The notes under the pieces are model-generated. The model saw only the letters and a list, made by a program, of their open reading frames with translations, was not told the DNA's origin and did not search any database. Shown here piece after piece: positions 10,166 to 22,177 of a DNA stretch of 64,000 nucleotides. Position 1 is the stretch's first letter; every line of letters begins with the position of its first letter. Location of the stretch: contig NC_081807.1 in assembly GCF_030704535.1 (NCBI RefSeq), positions 19,444,001 to 19,508,000 of the forward strand. The letters run 5' to 3'. Source of the stretch: Vitis vinifera (lineage: Eukaryota > Streptophyta > Magnoliopsida > Vitales > Vitaceae). The position numbers were made by a program, and so were the translations under genes.

Positions 10166-11200
10166 CTTAATCCAAACATGCATTGAATAACTTCTGTCAA
10201 ATGCCGACAGTGCAATAGAAAAATATTGCAGAAGTTATAGTTTGTACGATTGTACATGAAAAAAAAAATGATTTTCCTTAGGATTTAGCATTCCTTCTTA
10301 TAAAAAATAATTCTTAATTTTACCAAAGTTACATTTATGGAATCGTTCCAGAGAAAAAAAAATTCTTTTAGCATTCCTTGTACAAAGTGACTCTCCTTGT
10401 TTTGCAAAGAGAAAACAAAGATAAACCAGGTTTGGGATAATCCATATTAAAATTAAATTTTTCATAAGATCAATATTTTTTTTTTATATATAAAATTTTG
10501 ATTAAATATAAAATAATTTCTTATATAAACTAAAATTGAGTTTCTAGTCTATATATAGAAACATGTACAAGCTCTAAAGAAATTGATAATTGTCTTTTGG
10601 ACCCAATTAGTTTCAAAAATTAAGATTTGACCCATAAAAATTGCATAATTAATGGAAAAGATATAAAATATGAAGAAACCAATATACCCTTCAAAACTAT
10701 TTTTTATTATAATATTTGAGAAACCTTTTTATCTTAATTTTTTTTAATAATTATTCTGAAATTTTATTATTTTTAGAAAACTAATTTTTAAAAAAATATA
10801 TCATTTAAAAAAAAAAAAATTGACATATTTTCAATTATTTTTTATATACATAATTTAAAAAAAAAAATATTTTCCAAGATGTTTGATTTTTAAATAATAA
10901 TAATTTATTTTTATTTTTTTTGGAAAATAGTGTATTTTTGTCCAAATCACAAAATTATATTAAATTTTATTAAGGTTTGCGAAAAAAATAAAATTTAAAT
11001 TAATGTTTTTCTACTCTTTTTTTTTTCATAATCAATAAATGTCATTTTTTTAAAGATAAAAAATTCATATTCTTCTTCTTAATTTTCACATTTTTTCTAG
11101 GTCTTGAGCTTAAATAGTGAACTTATATGGATCACGACTTAATTTTTGAGCCCCATTAGGTCCAAAACACAATTATCTCCTGAACAATGATAATCCGTTC
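10166..11200. other. AT-rich intergenic DNA downstream of the BBE-like gene
   Basis: Mostly A/T-rich, low-complexity sequence. I recognise no gene or element. The last part, from about 11205, aligns with the 3' flank of the intact BBE-like gene at about 27620, showing that the duplication of the BBE unit extends past the stop codon. Confidence 0.4.
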
Positions 11201-11307
11201 TTCTCAAACAAGGGCAAGAACCATGTGGATAATAAGGAACCAAGTATTATTTCTATGGTCAAGAGCAATGACCTAGCATACAAAGCTTTCTCTGAATCCA
11301 TTTCCCT

Positions 11308-11725
11308 TTAATATGGAAGAGGTGGGATGCTTTGCTCATACCTAAAAAAATTCTGAGGGTCCACAGCAGTCTTCACTTTCACCAACCTGTCAAAATTGTT
11401 CATAAAGTACTGGACCCCATATACCCTACCTTCTTGGCAGCTATCTTTACCATTGTGGCTAATACCAATGTCAACATCTCTATAATTGAGATATGCACCT
11501 CTAGGGGACTTGGACACAAGTGGGGTCATGTAGCTATAAAGCTCTCTTATCAAGTTCATATGCTCCTTGTCTGCCTCAGCCCCTTCGTCATGCCAACTCA
11601 CTGAATACTGGATCTTGAATATGTTCCCAGCGCGATGTGGGAAGGCGGTTTCAGATGCGGGGATTTCACTCATTCGCCCTCCGTATGAATTGAACACCAT
11701 CCCTGGTTTGCCTAATTCAATAATC
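11308..11725 (-). pseudogene. BBE-like FAD oxidase, C-terminal part, severed from its gene by a Copia insertion
   Basis: This open frame continues the gene whose N-terminal part is at 18098-19292. It starts at the target duplication and runs to a stop after PPLPY. It contains the BBE C-terminal region: YGGRM, FPHRAGN, YLNYRD and the closing DPQNFFRYEQSIPP motif. YLNYRD carries the Tyr that, in characterised plant BBE-like enzymes, lines the active site. No other damage is present, so the reading frame was intact before the insertion: the two parts give 536 codons including the stop, against 539 residues in the paralog. The fragment has no promoter or start of its own and is probably not translated. 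Confidence 0.9.
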
Positions 11726-12354
11726 TGTTAAATTCCGTCTAGTTAAAATTCAACCAAGATGAATACCCTAATTTCATATATACTAGAATAGTCTTGTTAA
11801 AATCAACCAAGATGAATACCCTAATTTCATATATACTGGAATAGTTAACAAGGTAAATACCCTAATTTCATATATACTAGAATATTTAACAAGGTGAATA
11901 CCTTAATTTCATATATGCTGGAATCTCCTGATTAAAAACAATGAGTAGAAAAATAATAGCGGAAGCATACCTGAATCCATTGAAGAAGAAACCTTATAGG
12001 AAGAAAACCCTTTGAGATGGTCTTCCAATTCTAGCCACTAGATTCTGTGTCAATTTCTCTCTGAGAGGATTTTCAGAAATTGGAATGCGTAGTCGTAGAA
12101 TGGGGACCATAACCCAATTTATAAACCGCTAGGGCAGTTTTAATTTTATCACAATTATATTTCTGCCCCTCATAGAAATGATAATTGTCTAATGGTATCT
12201 ACACAATAATCTCATGACAATTATACCCTTAAGCCAATTAATCAATTATTAATTAGATCACTATATTTAGGCTTAATTAAATGATAGCACACACATTTTA
12301 ATTATTTACATGTGTGACCCAAATTATAGATTAATTACAAAAATTAATCTAACA
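11726..12354 (-). repeat. 3' LTR of the young Copia element
   Basis: 629 bp, TGTTAAATTCCG at the left and ATTAATCTAACA at the right. About 200 bp at the left (11745-11930) consists of four imperfect tandem units built around ATACCCTAATTTCATATATACT. The partner is at 17469-18097. Next to it, at 12355-12370, the minus strand reads GTGGGAGAT, the polypurine tract. Confidence 0.95.
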
Positions 12355-12775
12355 ATCTCCCACTGGGCCACATGCATATGTAATCAAATAAATGTGCTTA
12401 ACCTTATGAGCTCAAAATTTGCTATCATGTCCTTAGGGTATATCCGAACAATCTCGTCCATTACCTATACTGACATAGGATCAAGGTGGCCTTTGTTACA
12501 TCAATCGTTACTAGACCAATCAATGGTCACATATATCTGCACAGCTAAATGACATAGATCAATCATGAGTGCATAGCATGGAAATTACATGCAATGTGAT
12601 CTATTCATGCCTATTTCCAACTGGTCCAACTTAACTTTATTGAGATAAAATCTTTAGCATAATTTAACAGAGTGCAATAAAATGAATACTTTATTTCTGC
12701 AGAACACAATCCAAATGTATAGATAAAGTCTAAACATAACATAGAGCAATATACAATGAATAATACAAACTCCCA

Positions 12776-15700
12776 CTAAATTTGGATATCCTCAAATGAG
12801 ACAACACCTATATGAGCAGTGTGCTCATGAAAGACCTTGGGTGGTAATCCCTTTGTAAGCGGATCCGCTATCATGGAGTTTGTTCCAATATGCTCTATGG
12901 ATATCTGTCCACTCTGTACTTTTTCTTTTACAACTAGGAACTTGATATCAATGTATTTTGATTTTGTAGAACTCCTGTTATTATTAGAATATAAAACTGC
13001 TGATTTATTGTCACAAAATATCTTCAGTGGTCTTTCAATACTATCCAGAACATGCAGCCCAGTGACAAAATTTCGTAGCCATATTCCTTGATTGGATGCC
13101 TCATAACATGCTACAAACTCTGCTTCCATGGTGGATGAAGTTACGAGTGTCTGTTTGGCAGACCTCCATGAAATTGCTCCACCAGCCAACAGATAAATAT
13201 AGCCTGATGTGGATCTTTTGCTGTCTTGGCATCCAGCAAAGTCGGAGTCGGAATACCCAATCAACTCTAACTGATCCAATCTCCTATATGTAAGCATGTA
13301 CTCTTTTGTTCTCTGTAAATATCTCATAACCCTCTTGGCTGCTCTCCAATGATCCATTCCAGGGTTACTTAGATATCTGCCTAACATGCCAACAATGTAC
13401 GCAATATCCGGACGTGTACATACCTGAGCATACATTAGACTCCCCACAGCCGAAGCGTAAGGAATCTTCTGCATTTCTTGACTTTCTAAACTATTTTTAG
13501 GGCATTGATTAAGACTGAATTTGTCTCCTTTAGCGACAGGGGTATCACCTGGTTTGCTATTTTGCATGCCATACCTTTGGAGGACTTTATCAATATAAGT
13601 CCTTTGTGACAATCCTAAAATACCCCTAGAACGATCTCGGTGTATCTGGATTCCTAAGACAAAGGAGGCATCACCAAGATCTTTCATCTCAAAATGTTTT
13701 GATAAAAATCTCTTGGTGTCGTGCAATATGCTAATATCATTTGTGGCTAGTAACATGTCATCGACATATAAAACCAGGAAAATATACTTACTCCCACTGA
13801 ATTTGTGATACACACATTCATCCATAAGATTTGCCTCAAAACCATATGAGACAATAATTTGATGAAACTTGAAGTACCACTGACGAGAAGCTTGCTTGAG
13901 CCCATAAATGGATTTAGTTAATTTACAAACCATATTCTTTGAGTCTTCGGACACAAAATTTTCTGGTTGTACCATATAAATTGTTTCATCAATGTCACCA
14001 TTGAGAAACACTGTTTTAACATCCATTTGATGTAACTCAAGATCATAATGTGCAACTAGTGCCATGATTATCCTGAAAGAGTCCTTCATAGAAACTGGAG
14101 AGAAGGTCTCTTTGAAGTCAATTCCTTCTTTTTGAGTAAAGCCTTTAGCTACAAGACGTGCTTTATATCTTTCTACATTACCATTTGAATCCCGCTTGGT
14201 TTTAAATATCCATTTACAACCAATGGGCTTCGTACCAACTGGTAATGGGACAAGTTCCCAAACTTTATTGTCTTGCATAGATTTGTACTCTTCATTCATG
14301 GCTTCAATCCATTTCTGAGAGTTGGAACTTTTCATGGCTTGCTGGAAGTTGATTGGATCATCTTCCATCATTCCACTTTCTACCTCACGTTCCTGGAGAT
14401 ATACGATATAATCGTCCGAAATTGCATTTCTCCTCTCTCTAGTGGATCTCCTTAATGGCATATTTTCTTGAGGTTGTTGAGTTTGTTCTTCAGGAGCAAT
14501 GCCCTCATTTGCAATTAAGGGTTGAACAATATTGTCTGTTGGTTGAGGATCCAAATTTACTTCTTGATCAATGATAGGTAGTGAAACCTGTACATTATCA
14601 AAAGCAATAGTAGATCCCTCTTCCTCCTCAAAGACAATATTCCTAGCCTGATTTCTCCCCCCAAACTCAACATCCTAAAAAAATGTTGCAGTTCCCGTCT
14701 AAAAAATTGACCTAATAGCAGGATCATAAAATTTAAAACCCCTTGATTGCTCTGCATAGCCAATAAAGTAGCTGCTAACTGTTTTAGAGTCCAATTTCTT
14801 TTCATAAGGCTTATAAGGTCTCACTTCAGCTAGACATCCCCAAATATGAAAATGCTTTAAACTGGGCTTTCGACCTGTCCAAAGCTCATAAGGCGTTTTA
14901 GCAGCCGCTTTAGTTGGCACCCGATTTAGGATATAAGCTACCGTTTTGAGTGCTTCACCCCAGAGTTTTTCGGGTAAAGTAGAATGACTAATCATACTCC
15001 TTACCATGTTCTTAAGGGTTCGGTTTCGTCTTTCTGCTACACCATTCATGCTAGGTGATCCTGGCATGGTGTATTGAGGGACGATCCCACATTCCTCTAG
15101 GTATTTAGCAAATGTTCTTGGATGTTGTTCACCTGATCCGTCATATCTACCATAGTATTCACCACCACGGTCAGATCTGACGCTCTTTATTCTTTTGTTG
15201 AGTTGTAACTCAACTTCTGCTTTAAATGTTTTGAACACGTCCAATGATTGTGATTTCTCATGTATAAGAAATAGGTAGCCATATCTTGAGTAGTCGTCTA
15301 TGAATGTTATAAAGTACTGTTGACCATTCCAAGATGCCGTAGGGTATGGTCCACAGATATCTGTATGAATTAATTCTAAGACGTCTGTAGCTCTATTGGC
15401 ACCTAATTTCTTTGTTTTGGTCTGTTTTCCTTTAATACACTCAACACAAATATCAAAATCTGAAAAGTCAAGTGAATCCAAAATCCCATCGGACACAAGT
15501 CGCTCAACTCTAGATTTAGAGATATGACCTAGGCGTTTGTGCCACAATGAGGCCGAATTATCTTTATTCAATTTACGTTTTGTACCTCGTGATTCCACAT
15601 GCAAGGTTTCATTATAGGATGGAACAGTTTCCAACAAATATAGATTATCATAAACATTAAGTAAACCGGTTCCTACAGCATTTGAATTAATAGATAATGT

Positions 15701-16900
15701 AAATTTATTGTTTCCAAATGAACAACAATAACCTGATTTGTCCAAAACAGAAACTGAAATTAAATTCCGTCTGAAAGACGGTACAATAAAAGTATCTATT
15801 AAATCCAAAAAATAACCAAATTTCAATAATAATCTAAAGTGCCCTATTGCCTCTACTTCTACCGACTGACCGTCTCCGACATAGATGCATCTTTCAGCAT
15901 CACTTGGTTTTCGGTAACTCAGGCAACCCTGCATAGAAACACAAATGTGAGTAGTAGCACCAGAATCTAACCACCATGTGTTTCTAGATACTGAAGCTAA
16001 ATTAACTTCAGAACAGACCAAAGTAAGAAACATACCTTTCTTAACACGCCAAGCAGCATACTTGGTACATTCCTTCTTAGTATGTCCAGGCTTATTACAG
16101 AAGAAACATGTTACCTCAACTTTCTGTTTCTTTTGTTCTGGACCATTAGAAGCAGCAACCTTATTATCCTTATTCTTTCGTTTGCCCTTATCCTTCGAAG
16201 TGCTAGCCAAATGAGCACTTTCGGTCTTGTCTTGCTTCAATCTCTCTTCCTCTTGCACACAGAATGAAATGAGCTCATTAAGAGTCCATTTATCCTTTTG
16301 ACAGTTATAACTGACCTTGAATTGATTAAATTGTGCAGGAAGAGAGATGAGAACCAAATGCACGAGTAAATCATCAGATAACTCGAGTTTCAAAGCCTTA
16401 AGTTTTGAAGCAAGATGAGACATCTCCATGATGTACTCCCGAACATTACCCTTGCCTTTATACTTCATTGAAATCAAGCTTGCTAAAAGCGTACTCGTTT
16501 CAGTCTTATCGTTTTTGGCAAAACGTTTCTGAATTTCCGCAAGGAAGTCACTGGCATTAGTAACCTCATCGGTTACCGCACCCCTGAAAGCTTCTGGAAT
16601 GCCGCGCTTCATGATCATAAGACTTAGCCTATTTGAACGTTCCCACTTACCCCAATAAACCTCATCCTCTTGAGTACTTTGCTCATTGAGTTCATCGGGT
16701 TTGGGCATTCTCAAGGCCAAGTTTATATCCATGCAGCCTAAGAGAATCATCATATTCTCTTTCCAGTCCTTAAAATTAGTCCCATTTAACATAGGGACAT
16801 TATTGATGTTGGCAAATATAGAAGTAGTTGATATAAAAGCTGAATCCAGAACAAAATAAAATGAATCAAATAAACCATCATGCTCACATAAAATAAGCAA
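12776..16900 (-). CDS. Copia gag-pol polyprotein frame with two in-frame UAG codons
   Basis: A single minus-strand frame runs from about 16900 to 12776. Domains in order: a UBN2-type gag; a CCHC zinc knuckle (CX2CX4HX4C near 16070-16110); a protease with DSGATTH; a gag-pre-integrase domain; integrase with HTD, SDRGGEY and the NGVAERRN Glu. After the two stops come reverse transcriptase with YVDDML, and RNase H. The frame halts at UAG codons 14701-14699 and 14677-14675, between integrase and reverse transcriptase, and is otherwise open for about 1,370 codons. It makes the virus-like particle and enzymes for retrotransposition. As it stands, only gag to integrase (733 residues) would be translated, unless the stops are read through. 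The true gag start may be a few codons inside the longest frame. Confidence 0.9.
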
Positions 16901-17322
16901 TTAAACACATAATCTTTAAATTTAAAAGCAAATTATGACATTTCAAGATACCTAGCACAACATTAATATCAAGTCTTTGGACAGTAATATTAACTGTAAG
17001 TGGTACTCTTGTTGTAGTGATCAAACATTGATGATAAGTTATGTCAAATAATAAATCTATCTTTGGATTGATTTATTATTCACATTAAGTTACCTTTATA
17101 ATCATCACATATTTATCACCACAAGTATGTATGCAATTTGACCAAATATTAACTTTCCTTTGGGCCAGTCAATACCCGCATGAATCACATACACACAAAT
17201 ATCTAACACCTCGAACAGACTAATCTACACGGAAGATGTCACTTTGGTGATTTTCCGCTTTAATTAGCCTATTTAAAATGCTAGATCAATAACTTAAATA
17301 TTAATATCATAAAATGCTATTA

Positions 17323-17372
<50 letters not shown>
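17323..17372. repeat. (AAT)n microsatellite in the Copia leader
   Basis: About 50 bases of uninterrupted AAT repeat between the primer binding site and gag of the young Copia element. It lies in the transcribed 5' leader, so other copies of the family should show length variation here. Confidence 0.9.
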
Positions 17373-17374
<2 letters not shown>

Positions 17375-17453
17375 TTTATCAACTCAATATTTCATAAATC
17401 TTAATCCATTGACATATATTAAAATAATAACTCAAAGAATTAATCAAGGAGTA

Positions 17454-17466
17454 GGCTCTGATACCA
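17454..17466 (-). other. Primer binding site of the young Copia element
   Basis: The minus strand reads TGGTATCAGAGCC two bases inside the 5' LTR, complementary to the 3' end of plant initiator tRNA-Met. It primes minus-strand DNA synthesis. Confidence 0.9.
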
Positions 17467-17468
17467 CT

Positions 17469-18097
17469 TGTTAAATTCCGTCTAGTTAAAATTCAACCAA
17501 GATGAATACCCTAATTTCATATATATTAGAATAGTCTTGTTAAAATCAACCAAGATGAATACCCTAATTTCATATATACTGGAATAGTTAACAAGGTAAA
17601 TACCCTAATTTCATATATACTAGAATATTTAACAAGGTGAATACCTTAATTTCATATATGCTGGAATCTCCTTATTAAAAACAATGAGTAGAAAAATAAT
17701 AGCGGAAGCATACCTGAATCCATTGAAGAAGAAACCTTATAGGAAGAAAACCCTTTGAGATGGTCTTCCAATTCTAGCCACTAGATTCTGTGTCAATTTC
17801 TCTCTGAGAGGATTTTCAGAAATTGGAATGCGTAGTCGTAGAATGGGGACCATAACCCAATTTATAAACCGCTAGGGCAGTTTTAATTTTATCACAATTA
17901 TATTTCTGCCCCTCATAGAAATGATAATTGTCTAATGGTATCTACACAATAATCTCATGACAATTATACCCTTAAGCCAATTAATCAATTATTAATTAGA
18001 TCACTATATTTAGGCTTAATTAAATGATAGCACACACATTTTAATTATTTACATGTGTGACCCAAATTATAGATTAATTACAAAAATTAATCTAACA
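17469..18097 (-). repeat. 5' LTR of the young Copia element
   Basis: 629 bp and the same length as its partner at 11726-12354. By eye the only differences are C/T in the first ATATATACT unit and G/T in CTCCTGATTAA. On the minus strand GGTTTATAAATTG (about 17858-17870) is a likely TATA box for the element's transcript. Confidence 0.95.
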
Positions 18098-19292
18098 TAA
18101 TCTTCTTCCACAGCCCTTCTAGATCATCTCTGGATATGGGTTTCTGTACGTAGTCTGACTTCCTCTTTAAGAAGTTCACTGAGTCTGAAGTCCGGTTAAG
18201 CAGCACATCCACCGATGTTCCATTATCGAAATTAGCCCAGTAGAGGACTGATTCAATCCAGCTCATTTCCATGCAGTCCTCTTTCTTTAACCCTAATTCT
18301 GGGAAATCCTTGTTCATCACTGAAATGAGACGGGTCGAGTCTCCAAGAAACAGTGATATGAAGGTTACCCTAACAGTCTTGGCGGATCCATTGTCGCTCT
18401 TCACCGTGATAGGTTGGAGGAGAAGCCTCGTGAAAAGATCATTATCGATCTTGTCAGTGATGTGCTGCCATTGATAGACTATGTCAGTGGCGTTTTGGGC
18501 CAAGGTCTTCTCGACCCGAAAAACTGTAACAATTTCAGGAACTCGGACAAGCTTGACCTTATATGACAATATGACTCCAAAGCTAGCTCCACCACCTCCT
18601 CTAATGGCCCAAAAGAGGTCTTCTCCCATGGATTTTCGATCGAGAATGTAGCCATTAACATTGACTATCTGGGCATCCACAATATGATCAATAGAGAGTC
18701 CATATCTTCGCAACATATTTCCGTAGCCTCCACCACTCAAGTGCCCACCGACACCAACAGTAGGGCAAACCCCGGCTGGAAATCCATGTACTCTGCTTTT
18801 CTCCCAAATTTTATAGTAGAGTTCTCCTAGGGTTGCACCCGCTTGAACCCAAGCAGTTTCATCAGTGATATTCACGTTGACGGACCGAAGATTGAACATA
18901 TCGAGGATGAAAAATGGGACATCAGAGACATAAGATAGGCCATCGTAGTCGTGGCCACCGCTTCGGATTCTCAGCTGTATTCCAATGCGTCTAGAGCAAA
19001 TTATGGCAGCCTGGACTTGGGATTCATCCGAGGGGGTGACAATGATCAAGGGTTTTGGCGTGGAAAATGCGTTGAATCGCTGGTTTCGGATATAAGATTG
19101 AAGAGCATTTGTGAATGAAGAATTTGTTTGGGCATAGACTATTGATGAAGCTTGGTCAAATGGGGATGAATATTTTGATAGGCACTGAACAAAGTTTTCA
19201 TATATTGAATCTGAAGTTGCAGATGATGAAATAATGAGAAAACCAAGAAGGAGAAGCAGCAGCAGCCCAAAGGAAGCCCTTGACATCTCCAT
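18098..19292 (-). pseudogene. BBE-like FAD-linked oxidase, N-terminal part, disrupted by the Copia element
   Basis: The frame starts with an N-terminal hydrophobic segment (residues about 8-25, a likely secretion signal) and runs through the FAD-binding PCMH domain. Both flavin-attachment residues are present: His114 in RSGGHDYDGLS and Cys176 in GVCPTVGVGGHLSGGGYG, the two sites that give bicovalent flavin linkage in berberine bridge enzymes. It breaks off inside the BBE substrate domain at WKKI, where the LTR begins; translation would add three foreign residues and stop. Plant BBE-like enzymes are secreted oxidases of alkaloids, cell-wall oligosaccharides or monolignols; the substrate here is unknown. 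The sequence has no introns and is otherwise undamaged. A TATA-like TTATAT element lies about 80 bp upstream on the minus strand. Confidence 0.93.
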
Positions 19293-19309
19293 TTTTTCAG
19301 TTTTCCTGT

Positions 19310-20780
19310 GGTCCTCAAGGGACGTTTTATTTTTTATGTATTTAATTTAATTTATTATTATTATTTGCCTTATATAAATATAATTTATAAATGGACTCCA
19401 TGTAACTTCATAACTCTCGCGTCATGTTATGACAAAAGATAAAATAATTTATGAAATAAGTTTTCAAATTAGAAATATAATTTTTTTCCTTCTTATTTGT
19501 CTTTTTATAAAATAATTTGATTATATAAATAAATAAATAATGGATGCATTTTTTTTTCTTATAAAAGAGTAAGAGTTTGTTTAGTAATGATTTTAGAAAA
19601 TATTTTTAATAATTTAAAATTTTTATCATTCAAGTGTAAGAAATACTATAAACGATTTCTAAAATCACTCTCAAACGTATTCTAATTTTTCGTTTTTAAA
19701 TTAATCCATTTTAATAAATAATCTTTTTTATTACCCGATAATTTTTATACATCCTTTATTTATGCTTTTATCCTTATCCCTTTCTTCCTTTATTCCTTTT
19801 TACATATATTCCAAAATTAAAAAAGAAGTGGTAAAAGACTAAAAGTTCTCCATCCACCCATCATGAATAGTACACATGTGATATGATAGACTTGATAAGA
19901 CAACCACCTTGTATTAATATTGGTTCCTCAACAGATGGCAACCTCATTTTCACTTGTTTTACATGAAATGAAAATCCATGAATTTTGATTTTTATTAAGG
20001 CTAATGAGGTATTTGGATCCAAGTTTTGGTTGAAAGAAAATAGAGAAGGATCAGTCTATTCTCCATTTTCTTCATTTTCTTTAATAAAAATTGGAGGAGA
20101 AATATTTTAATATTTTTCTTATATTTTTCATAGTATTATTTGTCGCATATTATTTAATGATATATAAAAATAAAAATAATAAAATTTTAAACATTTTTTT
20201 CCTTAAAAGGAAAACTTTTTAAGAACAAAAAAGTAACCTAATTAACTTTATCGTATTTATAATGTTTAGAGTAAGTTCCCATATAAGATAGCCTAAATTA
20301 ATTTTAAATTAATTATTGCGATCTATAAATAAGTATTTCTAATTTAGACATTTTCTTCGTTAATTGAAAATACAGATTTTGGGCATATTTTCAAATTAGG
20401 GATTTTCTTCTTGTTTTAAGAGAAATTTGTTATTATTGATATTAAGACATATCCAAATGGGTTTAGTATTTAATATGTTACAATTTTATTTATTTATTTA
20501 TTTTTTAATTTGATAGGAAAATGTGAAAAACCGAAAGGTTGATAATTTTAAGAGAAACTATATTACTATTGTAAAATCGATAAATATAATAACGGACCAA
20601 CAATTATAGAATGGTCTTTATGAATTCTAAAAGATTTATATACCAAAATTGAGAAAGAATATATTTTTTATTCTTTTTTTTTTATGATTTTTAGAGAAAA
20701 TGGTTTTGGGTATCTAAAATTTAGGAATTTCTTTTCAATTTGAGCAGTCAATATTAAAAAAAATGTGCAAAATGCTTGGG
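19310..20780. other. AT-rich upstream region of the disrupted BBE-like gene
   Basis: It holds one MITE copy (19571-19685) and a block at 19845-20010 that recurs at 21655-21905. The recurring block spans TTCTCCATCCACCCATCATG to ATCCATGAATTTTGATTTT. The rest is A/T-rich sequence in which I recognise no gene. Confidence 0.5.
19571..19685. mobile_element. MITE, copy 1 of 4 of a hairpin-forming family
   Basis: The left arm GTTTAGTAATGATTTTAGAAA and the right arm TTTCTAAAATCACTCTCAAAC are inverted copies, giving a nearly complete hairpin of about 115 nt. Related copies are at 30533-30638, 30838-30950 and 34206-34340. Confidence 0.6.
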
Positions 20781-21690
20781 ATAACCAAAGATGGATGTGG
20801 CAGCTAGTGTCAAAAATTCATTCTTTAAGCCTCCTTTGTATATTATTGAATACATATAACCCTACTTTAAGCTGCCCTTGCAAGAGGACTACTCTGGTGG
20901 CAAGATCCTTGACAAAACAAGAGATGGGGTGAAATTCAAAAGACACATGATTGTCATTAGCGAATTTTGAAACACTAAGAAGGTTTTTGATGATTTCTGG
21001 AACATATAGGAGTTGCTTTTGAGGCAAGTGAATTTGAAGGAACAAATGGAGATGAAAATGATGCATGTCCAATGTGGTGAATAGAAAGGCCTTTACCATT
21101 TCCTAAGACTTGATCTAATGTAAAGAATCGTGTTTTGGTCATGAGATTGTTGAGGTTAGACATAAGGTGATTTGTTGCTCTAGAGTTTGGGTACCAATTG
21201 GTGTCTTGTGAGATTTCTAGTGTTGCAAGCTATATGGATGGAGAAGAGATTCCAAGGGAAAATTGTGGAAGGTGAGCTATGTTCCCTTAAGGACGATACC
21301 CTTGAAATTGTGAGGGTCTAATGAAGGATTAATCAAATTGATAGTACCACTGTATGACTACATGACCCTTTCTCCCACATAGTTGACATTGAGATTTGTT
21401 GTTTCCTTCATAAGAACTTTTGTCATGTTGTCCTCTTCCCGATTGAGAGAAGTTTCCATGGAAGTTTTGTCTTCTATATCCAAAAAATTCGTGAGATCTT
21501 GTTAAGTATTGAAATGCGTTTTGATTTCCTTCATGACGACAAGGCCAATTCATAATTGAGTTACTATATCGAGATCTTTGGTTAAAGTGTGAAGAATCAT
21601 TGGTTGTAACTAAGTTGACTAAGATAAGGTTGAAATTTTTTTGAACTCTTGATGCAAAAGTTCTCCATCCACCCATCATGAATAACACTC
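20780..21690 (-). mobile_element. Copia relic A: gag zinc knuckle, protease and pre-integrase remnants
   Basis: Broken minus-strand frames contain a zinc-knuckle-like CQLCGRKGHV (near 21370), a segment around NGKGLSIHHIGHA (near 21080), and LLSVSKFANDN (near 20950) of the pre-integrase region. It is closely similar to relic B at 25865-27411. The frames are split by stops and deletions, so it is inactive. It lies upstream of the disrupted BBE-like gene just as relic B lies upstream of the intact one. Confidence 0.7.
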
Positions 21691-21905
21691 ATGTGCTATA
21701 CATTAAAAGTAGGAAAAAGTGAAGCTTTAATCAGCCTTGCTTTTGAGAAGAAAACTCCAAAGAGAAAGTTGATAGACTTGATAGACCAAGTATCTTGCGT
21801 TAGTATTGGTTCAGTGATAAAGTTGTGGACCTCAACGGATGACAACCTCATATTCACTTGCTTTTACATGGAATGAAAATCCATGAATTTTGATTTTTAT
21901 TAAGG
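21655..21905. repeat. Duplicated block upstream of BBE-like genes
   Basis: The block matches 19845-20010, which carries internal deletions relative to it, and more weakly 29395-29515 upstream of the intact BBE-like gene. Shared landmarks are TTGATAGAC, GACCTCAAC(A/G)GATG and ATGGAATGAAAA. It suggests the duplication units include upstream DNA. Confidence 0.55.
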
Positions 21906-21949
21906 CTAATTAGGTTTTTAAAAAGTATCATTATTTAGATTATAATGTG

Positions 21950-22085
21950 AGATTCGGTGACGCTTATTTAGAAGCGTCATCATTTCACAAGGCTTGTTTA
22001 GGTATTATTTGGTATGTAATGGCACTTATTCGAAGCGTCATGGCAGTAATCCCATACCTTGGCGCTTTAAAGAAGCGTCATTGAA
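21950..22085. repeat. Cluster of three GAAGCGTCA motifs
   Basis: AGAAGCGTCA or CGAAGCGTCA occurs three times within 130 bp, the first as a stem-loop TGACGCTTATTTAGAAGCGTCA-like palindrome (split here as TGACGCTT and AAGCGTCA). Such repeated subterminal motifs are typical of CACTA-type transposon ends, but I find no CACTA terminus nearby. Confidence 0.4.
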
Positions 22086-22177
22086 TTTTGGGTATAAATA
22101 TTCCTCTCTAAAATATTGATCCCCCTTCACGATCTCTCACCCGCCAAACATTCCCTCCACCGTTTCAAACCCTCAAA

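Larger units (their letters stand above)
11726..18097 (-). mobile_element. Young, nearly complete Copia LTR retrotransposon inserted in a BBE-like gene
   Basis: The 6,372-bp element is bounded by two 629-bp LTRs beginning TGTT and ending AACA. It is flanked by a perfect 5-bp target duplication, TAATC (11721-11725 and 18098-18102). It reads on the minus strand. Inside the 5' LTR (the right-hand one) is the primer binding site TGGTATCAGAGCC, complementary to initiator tRNA-Met; inside the 3' LTR is a purine tract. By eye the LTRs differ at only 2 of 629 positions. At the usual plant rate of about 1.3e-8 substitutions per site per year this suggests roughly 0.1-0.2 million years, a rough estimate. 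One long gag-pol frame is broken only by two UAG codons. Confidence 0.95.

Noticed and set aside
21950..22085. A CACTA transposon terminus
   Set aside because: Only subterminal-like motifs are seen; the CACTA end and target duplication are absent.
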